DNA of 64,000 bases from Spirosoma aerolatum (GTDB taxonomy: Bacteria; Bacteroidota; Bacteroidia; Cytophagales; Spirosomataceae): contig NZ_CP020104.1 in NCBI RefSeq assembly GCF_002056795.1, positions 1,499,001 through 1,563,000 on the forward strand, written 5' to 3'. The translations under genes were made by a program, and so were the position numbers. Positions within the stretch are counted from its first letter, which is position 1, and each line of letters begins with the position of its first letter. Positions 17,373 to 26,405 of this stretch are shown piece after piece. The notes under the pieces were generated by a model. The model did not search any database and had not been told where the DNA came from. It was given only the letters and a program-made list of their open reading frames with translations.

Positions 17373-18125
17373 TTAGTAGATTTTAACCTTATATCGGTAG
17401 CGACCTCTGAAATACTCCCTCATCTTCACCACTTCCCGGCTCTGATCCGAAATCCAGAATGTGGCATACACACCTTGCTGACCGTAATCAATTTTTAAGA
17501 GCCAACAGTTGATCGTAGTCGCTCCTCCTATCGATAAATCTTCTTTCCCGGTCACGGTCAACCGATAATAGCTGGCCGATGGGCTCCCCGGTTCGTAGAA
17601 GGCAATAGCAAACTCCTGACCTACTCGTTTGAAGGGAAGCAGCGGAAGGATTTCCAGATCCATCGGAAACGCAAAGGCAGGTGGGTTCATGATTACTCGA
17701 AACGAACTGTCTTTAGCGGTATGCTGATCAGCAGCCGGTATGGTTACGGTGGTGCCGTTAAAGACAAAATTCCGATTCCCTCGTTTGGTATAGGTAGCTC
17801 TATGGGTAAGTGGCGCCAGTGAAGGGAATAATCCAGTAGTTGTCACGTTGGCCAGTAGCGAGTCTTTCTGAAACCATTGCCAATTAAACTGGTAGATTTT
17901 TTGACCGGTGGAGGTAGCGCTCAGGCGAATCGTCCGATCCCAGAGATCGGCAGAAGAGAGCCGATGCCCAAGGCTATCTTCAAAAAAGACAGCATACGTA
18001 CGTTTCACTTCCCGAAATGCAGCCACGTTTAACCTTAAGTTGGCTGTATTAATTGTATCAATTTGCGCACTAACTGTGTTGACTAAACTGCCAAGTAAAA
18101 GAAATGCCAGAAGAAATCGGTGCAT
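17373..18125 (-). CDS. Secreted protein of unknown function
   Basis: A 250-residue protein with a signal peptide ending VSAQ (residue 21) and then a beta-rich domain. Segments such as TYKRGNRNFVFNGTTVTIP, LLPFKRVGQEFAIAFYEPGS and a closing WISDQSREVVKMREYF recall the DUF3108-like lipid/outer-envelope proteins of Bacteroidota, but I cannot assign it. It is 47 bp upstream of gntP on the same strand. No catalytic motif or cysteine cluster is seen. Confidence 0.7.
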   Translation of the reverse strand: MHRFLLAFLLLGSLVNTVSAQIDTINTANLRLNVAAFREVKRTYAVFFEDSLGHRLSSADLWDRTIRLSATSTGQKIYQFNWQWFQKDSLLANVTTTGLFPSLAPLTHRATYTKRGNRNFVFNGTTVTIPAADQHTAKDSSFRVIMNPPAFAFPMDLEILPLLPFKRVGQEFAIAFYEPGSPSASYYRLTVTGKEDLSIGGATTINCWLLKIDYGQQGVYATFWISDQSREVVKMREYFRGRYRYKVKIY

Positions 18126-18347
18126 GGTTAAAGCCAGAGTTGAGGAAGGGCCAAGTTACCAATTTCAGGCTCTGTTTCTACCGTTTTTGCTCCGAACGGA
18201 AGTCCATGGCAAACTGAGTGGCGAGCAGGTTGCTGCAAGTTTTATATTAAAATTAAGTACTATAAAAATAGTTTAATAAAAAATTTGTTATTTATTATGA
18301 GATTATTCTCATTATTGCTTCAAGCAAAACCACAGATATTTATAGTT

Positions 18348-18716
18348 ATGAGTAATTCGAATCAACTCCAATATTTCATATCGCAATCCTATCGGCAGGT
18401 TCAACTTTCGGTTGAGAAAGGAACAACACATTATCCGTACAGTGATTTTAATACACAGTTCAACCAATTGCTGGAAGCTTCGGGCGACGAAGCTTATGCA
18501 CGTAACCTGACCATTCAGTTAGTGGAAGAGGCCGCGCAGTATCGCCAGACTACCGATTATCTGCGCCAGGAAATGGCTTTTGAAGCCCAGGCATCTACTT
18601 TGGTAGACCGTACTACGGCTGTTGCGCTCGATCAGCATCACGATGCTGCATTGGTTGACCGTCGCATGCATCGGCACGCTCCACGTACCAATCAGCTAGT
18701 GGCTGAGTTGGTTTGA
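18348..18716 (+). CDS. Small soluble protein of unknown function
   Basis: A 122-residue protein beginning MSNSNQLQYFISQSYRQ. It is mostly helical and Gln/His-rich with no signal peptide. The ATG at 18348 is chosen because residues encoded upstream (from 18285) lie in a very AT-rich stretch that looks like promoter DNA. I do not recognise a family. A large inverted repeat follows the stop. Confidence 0.55.
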   Translation: MSNSNQLQYFISQSYRQVQLSVEKGTTHYPYSDFNTQFNQLLEASGDEAYARNLTIQLVEEAAQYRQTTDYLRQEMAFEAQASTLVDRTTAVALDQHHDAALVDRRMHRHAPRTNQLVAELV

Positions 18717-18732
18717 TGAGTTTTATTTGCAA

Positions 18733-18809
18733 GTACGACCCCATTGGGTTCGCATGTCTATAGCTAAGAGATTTACCCTATAAACATGCAAACCCCGACG
18801 GGGTCGTAC
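18733..18809. repeat. Imperfect GTACGACCCC hairpin repeat
   Basis: Arms 18733-18762 and 18779-18809 pair with a few mismatches: outer gtacgacccc/ggggtcgtac, then ggtt and gcatgt, ending in tata on both sides. It sits between convergent genes. A hairpin of like design lies at 21135-21210. Such GC-rich-tipped intergenic palindromes resemble REP elements. Confidence 0.7.
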
Positions 18810-18878
18810 CAAATCTGACAGAAAAGTAAGATCAAAGTAACGCCGTTGGCTCAATCTAACAGGGTTGAAAACCAAGTA

Positions 18879-20027
18879 TTAAGCCTTCCGAATCAAATCC
18901 AGTAGTTTGCGGTCCAGCTTATGGCCGTACCAATCTTCATAGGCTACGTCTGTTCGACCGGAGTCCAGAATGCCGAAGGAGCCCACAAACTCCCAGAGTG
19001 CGAAGCCGATTCCATGGCTGGATAGAATGTCGAGCACATCGCTGAACCAGGCTAGAAATACACCATGTGGCGTTTTATTCCAGCAACCGCACTCGCCACA
19101 ATGGACCCCCACGCCCTTGTTGACCAGTTCAATCCAGGGTTGATAAAATGTTTCAAGCATGGCCCGGCTGAGATATTTGTCGCCCACCTGCCCCGGCCAT
19201 TTGGGTTCAGGCAGATGGTCTGGGTCTTTATTGGCCCAGGGCGCTTTATAGTGTGAAATGATCCCCGGATTATATCCCCGGCAACTTTGCGCAATATCCA
19301 GGTCGACTAATTCGGGAATGACCGAGCTGCCGGTATTGTTTCCATCGGCAATAATCAAGTGCTTCGGATTTTCCTTTCGAATGGCGTTGGAAGCGGCCAT
19401 CGCTACCTTTCTGTATACATCACCCGGTACTGTACTATGGGGCGAATGCTGATCGTTCATATCGGTCCGCATACTAGGTTCGTTGAGCAGATCGAAGCTG
19501 ATTTGCTTCGACGATACAGTTTTGTACCGCTTTGCCCACATATTCCAGTGGAAACAGAACGCATCCAGTGCAGCCTGATCTTTCCAGAGGTTATAGGGTT
19601 CATGGAAGCCCGCGTTCACACAGTAGCCTGGTGCCCGGTGTAAGTTCAGGCTCACATGCAGGTTATACCTGTGGGCCATCGATACTAACTGGTCGATTCG
19701 ATCGACCAACTGTGGGTCAATCTGATACACTTCGTCGGGGGTAATGTTGCGGCTCCGGTCGAATTTCAGATATGACGGGTAGGCAATGGGTATCCGAACG
19801 AAGTCGAATCCCCAATCCTGCATCCATTTGAAATAATCTTCCTTCGTGGCTGGGCGGCTGTTGGCCGGGTCAGGTGAGAAGAAATCCAGCAGGTTAAACC
19901 CCTTCCATTTAGGCAGTTTGTTTTTGCCCTGAAAGGCTGGTTGCGGAGTTGCCAGCAGGTCCGGTCCTGCTGTACTCAGCGCTGTTGCCAGCAGGCTTGT
20001 ATTCCGAATAAATGTCCGTCGTTCCAT
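18879..20027 (-). CDS. GH5-family glycoside hydrolase, exported
   Basis: A 382-residue enzyme with a twin-arginine-like leader (MERRTFIRNTSLLATA) and one GH5 TIM barrel. The acid/base is Glu183 in FDLLNEPSM and the nucleophile is Glu312 in HCGECGCW; supporting residues are NLHRAPGY and the N-terminal GFDFVRIPIAYPSY. GH5 covers endoglucanases, mannanases and related retaining enzymes; the subfamily is not clear. The start at 20027 is favoured because the leader begins there; the frame continues to 20120. Divergent from the TIM-barrel isomerase gene. Confidence 0.87.
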   Translation of the reverse strand: MERRTFIRNTSLLATALSTAGPDLLATPQPAFQGKNKLPKWKGFNLLDFFSPDPANSRPATKEDYFKWMQDWGFDFVRIPIAYPSYLKFDRSRNITPDEVYQIDPQLVDRIDQLVSMAHRYNLHVSLNLHRAPGYCVNAGFHEPYNLWKDQAALDAFCFHWNMWAKRYKTVSSKQISFDLLNEPSMRTDMNDQHSPHSTVPGDVYRKVAMAASNAIRKENPKHLIIADGNNTGSSVIPELVDLDIAQSCRGYNPGIISHYKAPWANKDPDHLPEPKWPGQVGDKYLSRAMLETFYQPWIELVNKGVGVHCGECGCWNKTPHGVFLAWFSDVLDILSSHGIGFALWEFVGSFGILDSGRTDVAYEDWYGHKLDRKLLDLIRKA

Positions 20028-20226
20028 ACGTGGAAGAGAGTAGCAAATTCTTAATCTACTCGCAGAACCCTGCTGTATCGTAATGTTTTCTGTATTTCCC
20101 GCTCCAACTGAAGGCTTCATGAGAAATTACGGATAGTTATTCGATTGGTCAGTCAAGTAAAAACGAGGGTATTGACGTCTTATAAGGCAAATCTTGCATG
20201 TTGACGATAAAAAGAAACCAATAACC

Positions 20227-21090
20227 ATGAAAAAAGACCTTTTCGCGTTGGGCCTGGCTACCCTTTCCTTACTGGGGGTATCCGATAGTTTTGCTCAGAA
20301 AGGAAAGCCGTTGTACACGTTTCCGATTGGGGTTGAGTCGTATACCTACCGGGCCAGCTTCCCCAAAAATGTTATTGCTACCCTGGATACCATTAAAGCA
20401 CTGGGCATTACCGACATGGAAGGAGGTGCCCCAAAAGGCTATACCGAAGCCGAATTCAAAAAGCTATGCGACGAACGAGGTATTAAAATTTCGGCTACGG
20501 GTGGCGGATACGAACAACTGGCCAAAGACCCTACTGACGCGATCAATAAAGCAAAAGCACTGGGCGCTTCGTACATCATGTGCGCCTGGATTCCTCACGA
20601 AAGAGGCCATTTTAACCTCGATAATGCTAAAAAAGCCGTAGAGGATTTTAACCGCATCGGCAAAGCCATGAAGGACCAGGGCATTACTTTTTGCTACCAT
20701 AATCATGGTTACGAGTTCCACCCTTACGAAGATGGTACGCTGTTCGACTATATTGTAAAAAATACCAACCCCGAATACGTTTCGTTCGAGATGGATATTT
20801 TGTGGGCGCAACACGGTGGGGCCGACCCAGTTGCCCTACTGAAAAAATATGGTAGTCGCTTTAAGCTGATGCACCTGAAAGACCTCAAAAAAGGGGTAAA
20901 AGGTGATCTGACGGGCGGTACTCCTCCCGAAAACGATGTAGTACTCGGCCAGGGACAGGTGAATATTCCTGAGATTTTACGGTTGGCGAAGAAAGCAGGT
21001 GTAAAACACTACTACATTGAGGACGAGAGTAACAAAGAATACGAACAAATGCCTAAGAGCATTGCTTATTTGAAGAGTTTGAAGGAGTAA
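20227..21090 (+). CDS. Secreted sugar phosphate isomerase/epimerase-like TIM-barrel protein
   Basis: A 287-residue AP-endonuclease-2-type (xylose isomerase-like) barrel with a signal peptide ending SFAQ. Family landmarks are the FPIGVESYTYR start, FCYHNHGYEF (metal-ligand histidines) near residue 155, YVSFEMDILWAQHGG near 185 and FKLMHLKDLKKG with a late Glu in HYYIEDES. Related exported proteins in Bacteroidota take part in 3-keto-sugar or inositol-type breakdown, but the substrate is unknown. The ATG at 20227 begins the signal peptide; the extension to 20194 is dropped. Confidence 0.85.
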   Translation: MKKDLFALGLATLSLLGVSDSFAQKGKPLYTFPIGVESYTYRASFPKNVIATLDTIKALGITDMEGGAPKGYTEAEFKKLCDERGIKISATGGGYEQLAKDPTDAINKAKALGASYIMCAWIPHERGHFNLDNAKKAVEDFNRIGKAMKDQGITFCYHNHGYEFHPYEDGTLFDYIVKNTNPEYVSFEMDILWAQHGGADPVALLKKYGSRFKLMHLKDLKKGVKGDLTGGTPPENDVVLGQGQVNIPEILRLAKKAGVKHYYIEDESNKEYEQMPKSIAYLKSLKE

Positions 21091-21134
21091 GTCTTGAGAG
21101 AAACGTTCCTACGTTTCCAGAGTCGATAATCCAG

Positions 21135-21210
21135 ATGTGCCCCCGAGGGCGTCAATTAGTTATAGCAGACTCAATATGTCTATACCTAGTTGATACTCTC
21201 GGGGGCATAC
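21135..21210. repeat. Imperfect GTGCCCCCGAGGG hairpin repeat
   Basis: Arms 21135-21164 and 21181-21210 pair over most of 30 positions (gcccccgag with ctcgggggc, then tcaa-tag with cta-ttga, and tata inside). It separates the convergent isomerase and VanX-like genes. Design matches the 18733-18809 element: C-run tip pairing outside, TATA inside. Confidence 0.7.
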
Positions 21211-21230
21211 GCTTTCTTGCCCAGTTAGGT

Positions 21231-21977
21231 TCAGTTGCCTTTTCGCTTCGCCAGCTTCCTATTGGCTTTCCGAATGGCATCGAACCAAAGGTCATAGGTG
21301 AAGCAGCCTTCCCAGCCCCGGAAGTCGTAATGCCACCACTCCCACGGAAATACAGCGAAACCGACCCGCTCCATCGCCGAACGTAACAGCGTGCGGTGTG
21401 CCAGCGACGCACTGTCCGAATCCATGTAGTTGTGATAGGCGCGGGGCGTTGATTCGTCATAACCTGATGGCATGGATAGCCGTTTGCCGGTTTTCAGTTC
21501 ATACAGCGATAGGTCGATAGCCATTCCTCGGTTATGTTTGGAGCCTTTTCGTGGATCGGCCACAAACGTAGTGTCGCCATGTTCTTCATAAAAAAGCATG
21601 GTGATTGCGTAAGGCCGGTATCCGTCGAACAACACCAATCCATAGCCCTGTTTTTTCAGGTTTTCAGCTACCTGCCTTAGGGCTAATGCGGCTGGTTTAC
21701 GCATGAATACATCGGCGGTTGGGTACAGCTTTCGTTTGAGAAAATTGGTCGTATCGGCATACGTGACGTCGTATTGAGCCTCAGGCAAGATCTGGCGCAT
21801 ATCGACCAGTTCATTGTCGGGGTCAGCCGCTACAATTTTCTCATAAATCGACACATCACTAACCACTGGCAAGCCGTACTTACTTTTGGGTAAATGAAAT
21901 TTCAGTGGCTGAGCCAGGAGTGATACGCTTGTTGACAGACAAAGAAGGAGTGTGCTCAGGCAGATTGATTTTGTCAT
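21231..21977 (-). CDS. D-alanyl-D-alanine dipeptidase, VanX/M15D family
   Basis: A 248-residue exported zinc dipeptidase. After a signal peptide (ending LLAQ) it shows the VanX signatures: FDGYRPY with Arg121, SKHNRGMAIDLSL with zinc ligands His148 and Asp155, and PWEWWHYDF with Glu213 and His216. VanX-type enzymes hydrolyse D-Ala-D-Ala; chromosomal ones outside vancomycin clusters usually recycle peptidoglycan fragments. It is the last gene of a metB-like/beta-lactamase-like/vanX unit. The ATG at 21977 starts the signal peptide; a TTG at 22007 overlapping the upstream stop is the alternative. Confidence 0.9.
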   Translation of the reverse strand: MTKSICLSTLLLCLSTSVSLLAQPLKFHLPKSKYGLPVVSDVSIYEKIVAADPDNELVDMRQILPEAQYDVTYADTTNFLKRKLYPTADVFMRKPAALALRQVAENLKKQGYGLVLFDGYRPYAITMLFYEEHGDTTFVADPRKGSKHNRGMAIDLSLYELKTGKRLSMPSGYDESTPRAYHNYMDSDSASLAHRTLLRSAMERVGFAVFPWEWWHYDFRGWEGCFTYDLWFDAIRKANRKLAKRKGN

Positions 21978-22003
21978 GTAGCTGCTGATGAGTGGATTAG
22001 CTG

Positions 22004-23059
22004 TCAACGGCCAGCATCAGAGACCGTTGTTGGCTGATAAAGGAAATAATCATAAATGGCACGGGCCGACTGGGCAATAACCTGCTCTCGCTCGGCTAGC
22101 GGCATGGGTGAATCCCCAACGAAAACGGCAATGGCTATGTGGCCGGCCTCATCGGGTAAGGTGATAATGCCCACATCATCAGTAGCTAGGTTATTCAATG
22201 AACCCGTTTTATGAGCGATAACCGTGTTAGGAGGCAGGTACCCTTTGAGTCGTGCGGCTCCGCCCCGGCACCGTTCCATGACCCCTAGCAATAAGGCGCG
22301 ACTTTCGGATTTGAGGGCCGTACCCCGGTAAATTTGTGCCAGTAAATTGACCATCGCTTCAGGGGTTGCGGTATCACGTGGATCGGTTGCCAGTTTGCGG
22401 GAAGCCTGCTGCTTCATATCGGGTGTAATGGCACTGTCTAATCGTGCGTAAAAGCCAAGCGTCCACTGATTCGCAGGTGGTAAGGTGATGCCATCGAGGT
22501 CGGCCAGTAGTTGAATAATAGTTCGGTCCACCGACATGCCCTGAATACCGAGCGCATTGACCCGTTTTTGAACGGCTTCAGTTCCGCCAACCAGCCGGAG
22601 TAGAATATCGGTAGCCGAATTGTCGCTAATGACCATCATCAGTTCGAGCAGGTTTTGCACCGAGAGTTGTACACCCGGTTTGGCAAACAGGACATCCAGC
22701 GTCCCACTTCCCGGATGCAGATCGGACGGTTGTAGGTCGACCATCGTCATCAGTGAGAGCTTACCTTGCTCGATGAGGGTAAACAGTTGTACGGCTATGG
22801 CTACTTTTATCGTGCTGGCCATCGGAAACCGTTCCTGTACGTTCAGGCTGACCTGTTTTCCCGACTCAAGGTGAAGTGCACAGATGCCGACTTTCCCCTT
22901 TGCCAGGGTTGAGATACGTTCGAGTTCGCGTTCTAACCGTTTTGTAGGAATATCGGACGGTTTTTTGATCGGTTGGCTCGTTTGTGCTATAACCGATAGG
23001 CTCCCGAATAGCCATGTACAGATAAGGAGTAAGGGGAGTTTCTGGAAAATTGATTGCAT
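22004..23059 (-). CDS. Class A beta-lactamase-like protein with Ile at the Glu166 position
   Basis: A 351-residue periplasmic protein (signal peptide ending VIAQ). Class A motifs are present: Ser82-Thr-Ile-Lys85, Ser145-Asp-Asn147 and Lys284-Thr-Gly286, plus DPRDTATPEAM. In the omega loop the PER-like stretch expected to read xExQ is RTIIQLLAD, so isoleucine 181 replaces the deacylating glutamate. The codon is ATT, unambiguous in the sequence. Without it, hydrolysis should be poor, suggesting a DD-peptidase-like or binding role, or a substituted catalytic base. It shares an operon with a VanX-like dipeptidase. Confidence 0.85.
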   Translation of the reverse strand: MQSIFQKLPLLLICTWLFGSLSVIAQTSQPIKKPSDIPTKRLERELERISTLAKGKVGICALHLESGKQVSLNVQERFPMASTIKVAIAVQLFTLIEQGKLSLMTMVDLQPSDLHPGSGTLDVLFAKPGVQLSVQNLLELMMVISDNSATDILLRLVGGTEAVQKRVNALGIQGMSVDRTIIQLLADLDGITLPPANQWTLGFYARLDSAITPDMKQQASRKLATDPRDTATPEAMVNLLAQIYRGTALKSESRALLLGVMERCRGGAARLKGYLPPNTVIAHKTGSLNNLATDDVGIITLPDEAGHIAIAVFVGDSPMPLAEREQVIAQSARAIYDYFLYQPTTVSDAGR

Positions 23060-23100
23060 GGATTGGCTTGTGTATGAGGTGAGGTTCACTTATCGACAGG

Positions 23101-24282
23101 TTAAACCAAAGCCAGTGCTCGCTCCAGATCGGTTATCAGATCACTGACATTCTCGATGCCGACCGAATACCGAATCAGGCTTTCGGGAATGCCCAACAGG
23201 CTCCGTTGCTCTTCGGTTAGTTCGACGTGGCTAGTCGTTCGGGGTGGGCCAGCTAGTGTGCTGACAGAACCCAGGCTGGCGGCCAGATGAACAAACTGTA
23301 GGCGGGGAAGAAACTGCTTTACCTGCTCATAGCCACCAGTCAGCGAGAAACTCAGAATGCCCCCAAAACCTGACATCTGCGCTTTGGCAATGGCATGGCC
23401 GGGATGGCTCTCAAGACCCGGATAAAATACCTCACTCACTTTGGGATGGGCTTTCAGGTATTGAGCAATCGTGAGTGCCGATGCGTTCTGCCGTTCGATG
23501 CGTAGTTCCAGCGTTTTCATGCCCCGTGCAATCAGGTAGGCAGGGTCGGCCTGTAAGCTGGCGCCGTTGATTTCCCGGAATTGAAAGACTTTCTGGATGA
23601 GGTCTTTGCGTCCGCACAGAACACCCCCCATTGCATCGGAGTGACCGCACAGAAATTTAGTCGCGCTGTGCAACACCAGATCGGCACCCAGTGCGAGCGG
23701 ATTTTGGTTGATGGGGGTCGCAAACGTGTTGTCGACCACCGTAACTGCCCCTACTTTTTTAGCCGCAGCCGCTAACCGACGCAGATCGACAATTTTGAGT
23801 GTCGGATTCGTTGGGGTTTCCAGATAGAGCAGGTCGCAGCCTTTCGCCAGTTCGGTTTCGATTGCATCGAAGTCGGTAGTATCGCAGAGAGTAACGTTTA
23901 CCTGATAACGGGGCAGAAAATCTAGAAAAAGTCGACTGGCACCGCCATAGGTATCTTTGAGGGAAACCACCCGTTTGCCGGGTTCCAGTAACGCAAACAA
24001 GGTATTACTGATGGCTCCCATGCCCGTAGCGAAGGACGTTGCCGCTTCAGCTCCTTCCAGAATTCGGATTTTCTCTTCGAGTACGTGAACGGTTGGGTTG
24101 GTATTGCGGCTGTAAATGTATCCATCGGCATTGCCCGTTGCTACCCGATGCCATTCGTCCAGGTCATCATAGCCGAAGGTGACACTTTTAATAATAGGAG
24201 GGGTTACGGCTCCCTGGGTAAACAAATCGGTTTCGCCCGCCCATACCGATGCCGTACTTTTCTTGTACTCCGAAAAATCCAT
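23101..24282 (-). CDS. PLP-dependent cystathionine gamma-synthase/lyase family enzyme
   Basis: A 393-residue Cys/Met-metabolism PLP enzyme. The Schiff-base lysine is Lys209 in SATKFLCGHSDAMGG; other marks are YSRNTNPT (residues 57-64), FATGMGAISNTLF, the ring-stacking Tyr in KDTYGGASR, and VVDNTFATP with the PLP aspartate. It could be MetB, MetC/MccB or a methionine gamma-lyase; sequence alone does not decide. It heads the operon with the beta-lactamase-like and VanX-like genes, 41 bp upstream of the former. Confidence 0.9.
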   Translation of the reverse strand: MDFSEYKKSTASVWAGETDLFTQGAVTPPIIKSVTFGYDDLDEWHRVATGNADGYIYSRNTNPTVHVLEEKIRILEGAEAATSFATGMGAISNTLFALLEPGKRVVSLKDTYGGASRLFLDFLPRYQVNVTLCDTTDFDAIETELAKGCDLLYLETPTNPTLKIVDLRRLAAAAKKVGAVTVVDNTFATPINQNPLALGADLVLHSATKFLCGHSDAMGGVLCGRKDLIQKVFQFREINGASLQADPAYLIARGMKTLELRIERQNASALTIAQYLKAHPKVSEVFYPGLESHPGHAIAKAQMSGFGGILSFSLTGGYEQVKQFLPRLQFVHLAASLGSVSTLAGPPRTTSHVELTEEQRSLLGIPESLIRYSVGIENVSDLITDLERALALV

Positions 24283-24501
24283 ATTTATCAGGTTGTAAGT
24301 GATTGAGGTCTACCTGGTAATGATACGTAAAAAAGGAATTAGCTCTAATCACATAGAACACAGATTTTTATGATCTCTATGATTTTTACGAGTAGCCATC
24401 ATTACAACCGACGTGTTGCCCGGAATTATACTGATTAGGGTACTATTCGGGCAGAATCAACTGAATTGATTAACTTTTGCGTCTCCTTCACGACAACTTC
24501 T

Positions 24502-25428
24502 ATGACAATGCGATTTTTAGACAAAACCAGCAGGCTGATTTTCCTGATTGGCTTTTTACTCGCTGGCGGAACATGCGTCTCTGCTCAGTCCCGACCGTCT
24601 CTTCCTGAATTACGGCAGCAAATCGAACAGGAGTTGGCCCGACATCCGGGTGTGTTTGCGGTTGCTTTTAAGGACTTGACAACAGGCCAGGAACTGCTCA
24701 TTCGAGAGAAAGAACTGTTTCATGCCGCCAGTACCATGAAAACGCCCGTTATGATCGAGGTTTACAAGCAACAGGCCCAGCACAAGCTATCGCTTTCGGA
24801 CTCGATTCTGGTCAAAAATGAATTCAAAAGTATTGTCGATGGAAGCCCGTTCAGTTTGCCCATTAGCGTAGACGATGATACGGTTACCTACAAACAGTTG
24901 GGTACGAAACGGACGTTGGCTTCGCTGGTATACGACATGATCACGGTAAGCAGTAACCTGGCAACTAATCTGATCATTGAAAAGGTTGATGCCCGAAATG
25001 TAACCCAGACCATGCGCGAACTGGGTGCTAACGATATTCAGATTTGGCGGGGTGTAGAGGATTCGAAAGCGTTTGCGAAGGGCATGAACAATGCCACAAC
25101 AGCCTATGACCTGATGGTCATCTACGATAAACTGGCGCAGGGGAAAGTGGTCAGCCCCGAAGCATCGAAGGCAATGATCGGTGTCCTGCTGGATCAGAAA
25201 TTTAACGAATCGATTCCGGCTAAACTGCCTAAAGAGGTGAAAGTAGCCCATAAAACCGGCTCGATTACGGGTGTTCGGCATGATTCGGGTATCGTGTACC
25301 TGCCCGATGGCCGGAAGTACGTGCTGGTTATCCTGTCGAAGCAGATCAAGGATGATATAGAAACGCAGAATGTGATGGCAACCATCTCGGAATGGCTATA
25401 TCGCTATGTAGCGCAGGCAGGCAAATGA
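24502..25428 (+). CDS. Class A beta-lactamase-related serine hydrolase
   Basis: A 308-residue exported protein (signal peptide ending VSAQ). Active-site motifs: Ser77-Thr-Met-Lys80, Ser150-Ser-Asn152, and His250-Lys-Thr-Gly-Ser. A glutamate occurs in the RGVED segment (Glu186), the usual place in this COG2367 subgroup. It may be a true beta-lactamase or a DD-peptidase relative. It is divergent from the metB-like gene across about 220 bp, placing two class A-type proteins within 2.5 kb. The ATG at 24502 is chosen over the TTG at 24466. Confidence 0.85.
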   Translation: MTMRFLDKTSRLIFLIGFLLAGGTCVSAQSRPSLPELRQQIEQELARHPGVFAVAFKDLTTGQELLIREKELFHAASTMKTPVMIEVYKQQAQHKLSLSDSILVKNEFKSIVDGSPFSLPISVDDDTVTYKQLGTKRTLASLVYDMITVSSNLATNLIIEKVDARNVTQTMRELGANDIQIWRGVEDSKAFAKGMNNATTAYDLMVIYDKLAQGKVVSPEASKAMIGVLLDQKFNESIPAKLPKEVKVAHKTGSITGVRHDSGIVYLPDGRKYVLVILSKQIKDDIETQNVMATISEWLYRYVAQAGK

Positions 25429-25627
25429 AATGATCGGGTTTTTATTGCGTTGGCAAATCGTGTAGGTGAGGCAGATGTCTAGCCAAACAACCCTGACCCG
25501 CTATTATCGACTGAATGAGGTTAAAGCTATCAACGGACAACGGGCACGGCCCGATGCGAGCTTTTGCGGCCTCGGTTGGATGGAATGTTAACAGCTTACT
25601 GATTATCAAACACTCGCCCCAAGGCTA

Positions 25628-25679
25628 ATTTAACAGTTATACTGGATTCGGTCACCCGCGAACACGGTGATTGTTGGGC
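25628..25679 (-). other. Weak attC-like site (third of the array)
   Basis: On the minus strand a GCCCAAC box (25673-25679) follows the 25720 gene and a GTTAAAT box (25628-25634) closes the interval; between them TCACC pairs with GGTGA. The 20 bases before GCCCAAC (GTCCC-AG-AAGTTTG-CA) resemble those before the 26460 box. Inner pairing is poorer than in the other two sites. The rest of 25429-25719 holds no gene. Confidence 0.35.
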
Positions 25680-25719
25680 TGCAAACTTAGCCTCGGGACG
25701 AGCTTCCTATCGCACGAGT

Positions 25720-26229
25720 TTAATTACTATTGCGGAATCGACTTAGCGAATTCAAATAAACACCCATCTGTCCGCGTTGCTTCATGGCCTCACGGTCAAT
25801 TGTTTCTGGCAAGCTGTTGGCTTCACCATTTATCAGACTCCAGTCGAAGTCTTTAAAATTGTTGTAAATCTCAAAAGCGAACGGCCAATTCAAATAGTAG
25901 GTCAGCATCCAAGCCAGTTCGTAATCAAAATGCCTAGCGGCAACTATCTCCTTTAGAACCTGTATGATTTTCTCGCTATCTTGTTTATTGATGCCGTCAA
26001 TACCAGTTAAATAACTCGGCTCTGTCATTGCGTACCACTGAATAAACAGACCTCTTTTTAAGGCTTCAATGTCTACGTTTGCCATGTCAGCATAGGCTTG
26101 ATGTACTTCCCTATACTCAGCAAATATCTGTTTTAATCTGTCGTCGATTTTCGGTGTTTGTGGCTGACACAACTCAATTATCTCTGAGTACAATAGAGTT
26201 TCTTGTTCTGCTAATTCTTGAATTGTCAT
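25720..26229 (-). CDS. Cassette-borne protein of unknown function
   Basis: A 169-residue soluble helical protein starting MTIQELAEQETLLYSEIIELC, with aromatic-rich stretches (RGLFIQWYAMTEPSYLTGI, ELAWMLTYYLNWPFAFEIYN). No family is recognised. The frame stays open to a TTG at 26361, but the added sequence overlaps a leader that resembles those of the other cassettes, so the ATG at 26229 is preferred. It lies between two attC-like palindromes, on the same strand as the other two genes of this island. Confidence 0.6.
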   Translation of the reverse strand: MTIQELAEQETLLYSEIIELCQPQTPKIDDRLKQIFAEYREVHQAYADMANVDIEALKRGLFIQWYAMTEPSYLTGIDGINKQDSEKIIQVLKEIVAARHFDYELAWMLTYYLNWPFAFEIYNNFKDFDWSLINGEANSLPETIDREAMKQRGQMGVYLNSLSRFRNSN

Positions 26230-26405
26230 TTGATTAGGGAATACGTTTACCCTGTCAGTCGCAAGTTGCCCAACGAGCAAAAACCTTTCTAAGAAAGGGC
26301 GTTTACTGTGTTGCAAGAACCCGGAAATGCAAGCCCAGACTTGCTCTTGCGAGACATACAATTTGTCCGCCGAAACCCGCCCCGCCAGAAACTGCTTGTG
26401 TGTTC

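Noticed and set aside
18733..21210. CRISPR array suggested by repeated GC-rich arms
   Set aside because: The elements are inverted repeats, two in number and 2.4 kb apart, with no regular spacer pattern.
21231..21977. Vancomycin-resistance cluster
   Set aside because: Only the dipeptidase is present; vanH and vanA-type ligase genes are absent and the neighbours are a metB-like and a beta-lactamase-like gene.
25720..26361. Start of the 25720 gene at the TTG 26361
   Set aside because: The extra 44 codons overlap leader-type sequence that also occurs before other island genes; the ATG at 26229 is a better start, though not certain.
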